DNA from: Lachnospiraceae bacterium XBD2001 | Lineage (GTDB): Bacteria > Bacillota > Clostridia > Lachnospirales > Lachnospiraceae | DNA: 64,000 bases | Direction of reading: 5' to 3' | Assembly: GCA_900116395.1 (NCBI GenBank) | Contig: FPAN01000002.1 | Span: 614,028-678,027, forward strand | Shown: positions 63,822 to 64,000 of the stretch, in pieces | Layout: each line of letters begins with the position of its first letter | Position numbering within the stretch: the first letter of the stretch is position 1 | Translations under genes and position numbers: made by a program | Notes under the pieces: generated by a model | The model's database searches: none | The model's input: only the letters and a program-made list of their open reading frames with translations | Told to the model about the DNA's origin: nothing

Positions 63822-64000
63822 CTACTTTGAAACAGGAGCTTTGTATAGCTGATTAGTCTTCAGCATACTGTAGACCAATCTAGCAAATTTACGGGCAGTA
63901 AGTGCGAGTGCGCGTTTGTGCTGGTTCCTGTTGACTTCTTTGTATTTGATGTCGTAGAAGCGCTTGTATTCTGTGTCGCAACACACGTGAGACCAAGCTC
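63822..64000 (-). mobile_element. IS110-like transposase, C-terminal fragment at the window edge
   Basis: On the minus strand about 58 codons run from the window edge to the stop at 63822-63824. The end reads YKRFYDIKYKEVNRNQHKR, then ALALTARKFARLVYSMLKTNQLY. This is the pattern of the C-terminal helix of IS110-family transposases (basic HKRAL, then ARKFARLVY). The rest of the gene is outside the window, so it is not known whether the element is complete. Confidence 0.7.

Overview
The window looks like chromosomal DNA of a motile-lineage Lachnospiraceae-type Firmicute (Clostridia). This rests on the gene families (RNase Y, stand-alone LytTR regulator, DUF6033-like protein, YesM/YesN two-component pair, YolD/Y-family polymerase pair, DUF975 and DUF4234 proteins), strong Shine-Dalgarno sites, Bacillus-type LexA boxes and sigma-28-like promoters. 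The genus cannot be fixed from what is visible.

Layout. 1-3.8 kb: end of a DUF2339-like membrane protein, an HscC-like Hsp70 and a membrane-anchored J-domain-like protein. 3.9-5.7 kb: leuCD. 5.8-8.5 kb: two coiled-coil proteins behind a sigma-28-like promoter, a NERD protein and a DUF896 protein. 8.5-12.8 kb: recA with two LexA boxes, recX, rny and a NUDIX hydrolase. 12.8-16.2 kb: shikimate genes (DAHP synthase and aroE on one strand, aroD-aroK on the other), then tRNA-Arg(CCG). 16.3-25.4 kb: SH3 protein, rluF-like gene, ligA, metA, PH-domain protein, SDR, LytTR regulator, a second sigma-28-like unit and an EF-hand-like protein. 25.5-30.2 kb: membrane proteins around a LexA-controlled Y-family polymerase/YolD pair. 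31.5-48.4 kb: a carbohydrate-use region with acetylesterase, AraC regulator, oligosaccharide ABC transporter, GH3 glycosidase, YesN/YesM system and a YtfQ-type sugar ABC transporter with two binding proteins, consistent with uptake and trimming of acetylated plant (probably xylan-type) oligosaccharides. 48.8-51.2 kb: SGNH hydrolase, two small Cys-rich proteins, flavodoxin-like reductase, DUF3795 protein and tRNA-Ala(GGC). 51.3-58.2 kb: an AT-richer accessory block that looks like a nucleic-acid defence or processing locus. 58.4-63.6 kb: small membrane protein plus lipoprotein, then argG and divergent argC-GNAT-argJ. The right edge cuts an IS110-like transposase.

The two most unusual things are these. 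(1) There are two intergenic arrays (30.2-30.75 kb and 48.5-48.8 kb) of short alternating inverted arms at fixed period (75 and 73 bp). The arms are conserved or compensated while the sequence between them is free. I cannot place them in any repeat class I know. (2) The 51.3-58.2 kb block encodes a 1033-residue protein joining a zinc-binding module, a UvrD-type helicase, a RecB-type nuclease, a DEDDh exonuclease, an excisionase-like HTH and a C-terminal membrane anchor. It is followed by an operon of an extra RNase III with two dsRNA-binding domains, a zinc-ribbon/VSR-like nuclease and a DUF4238 protein, whose mRNA leader hides the ribosome-binding site in a perfect hairpin.
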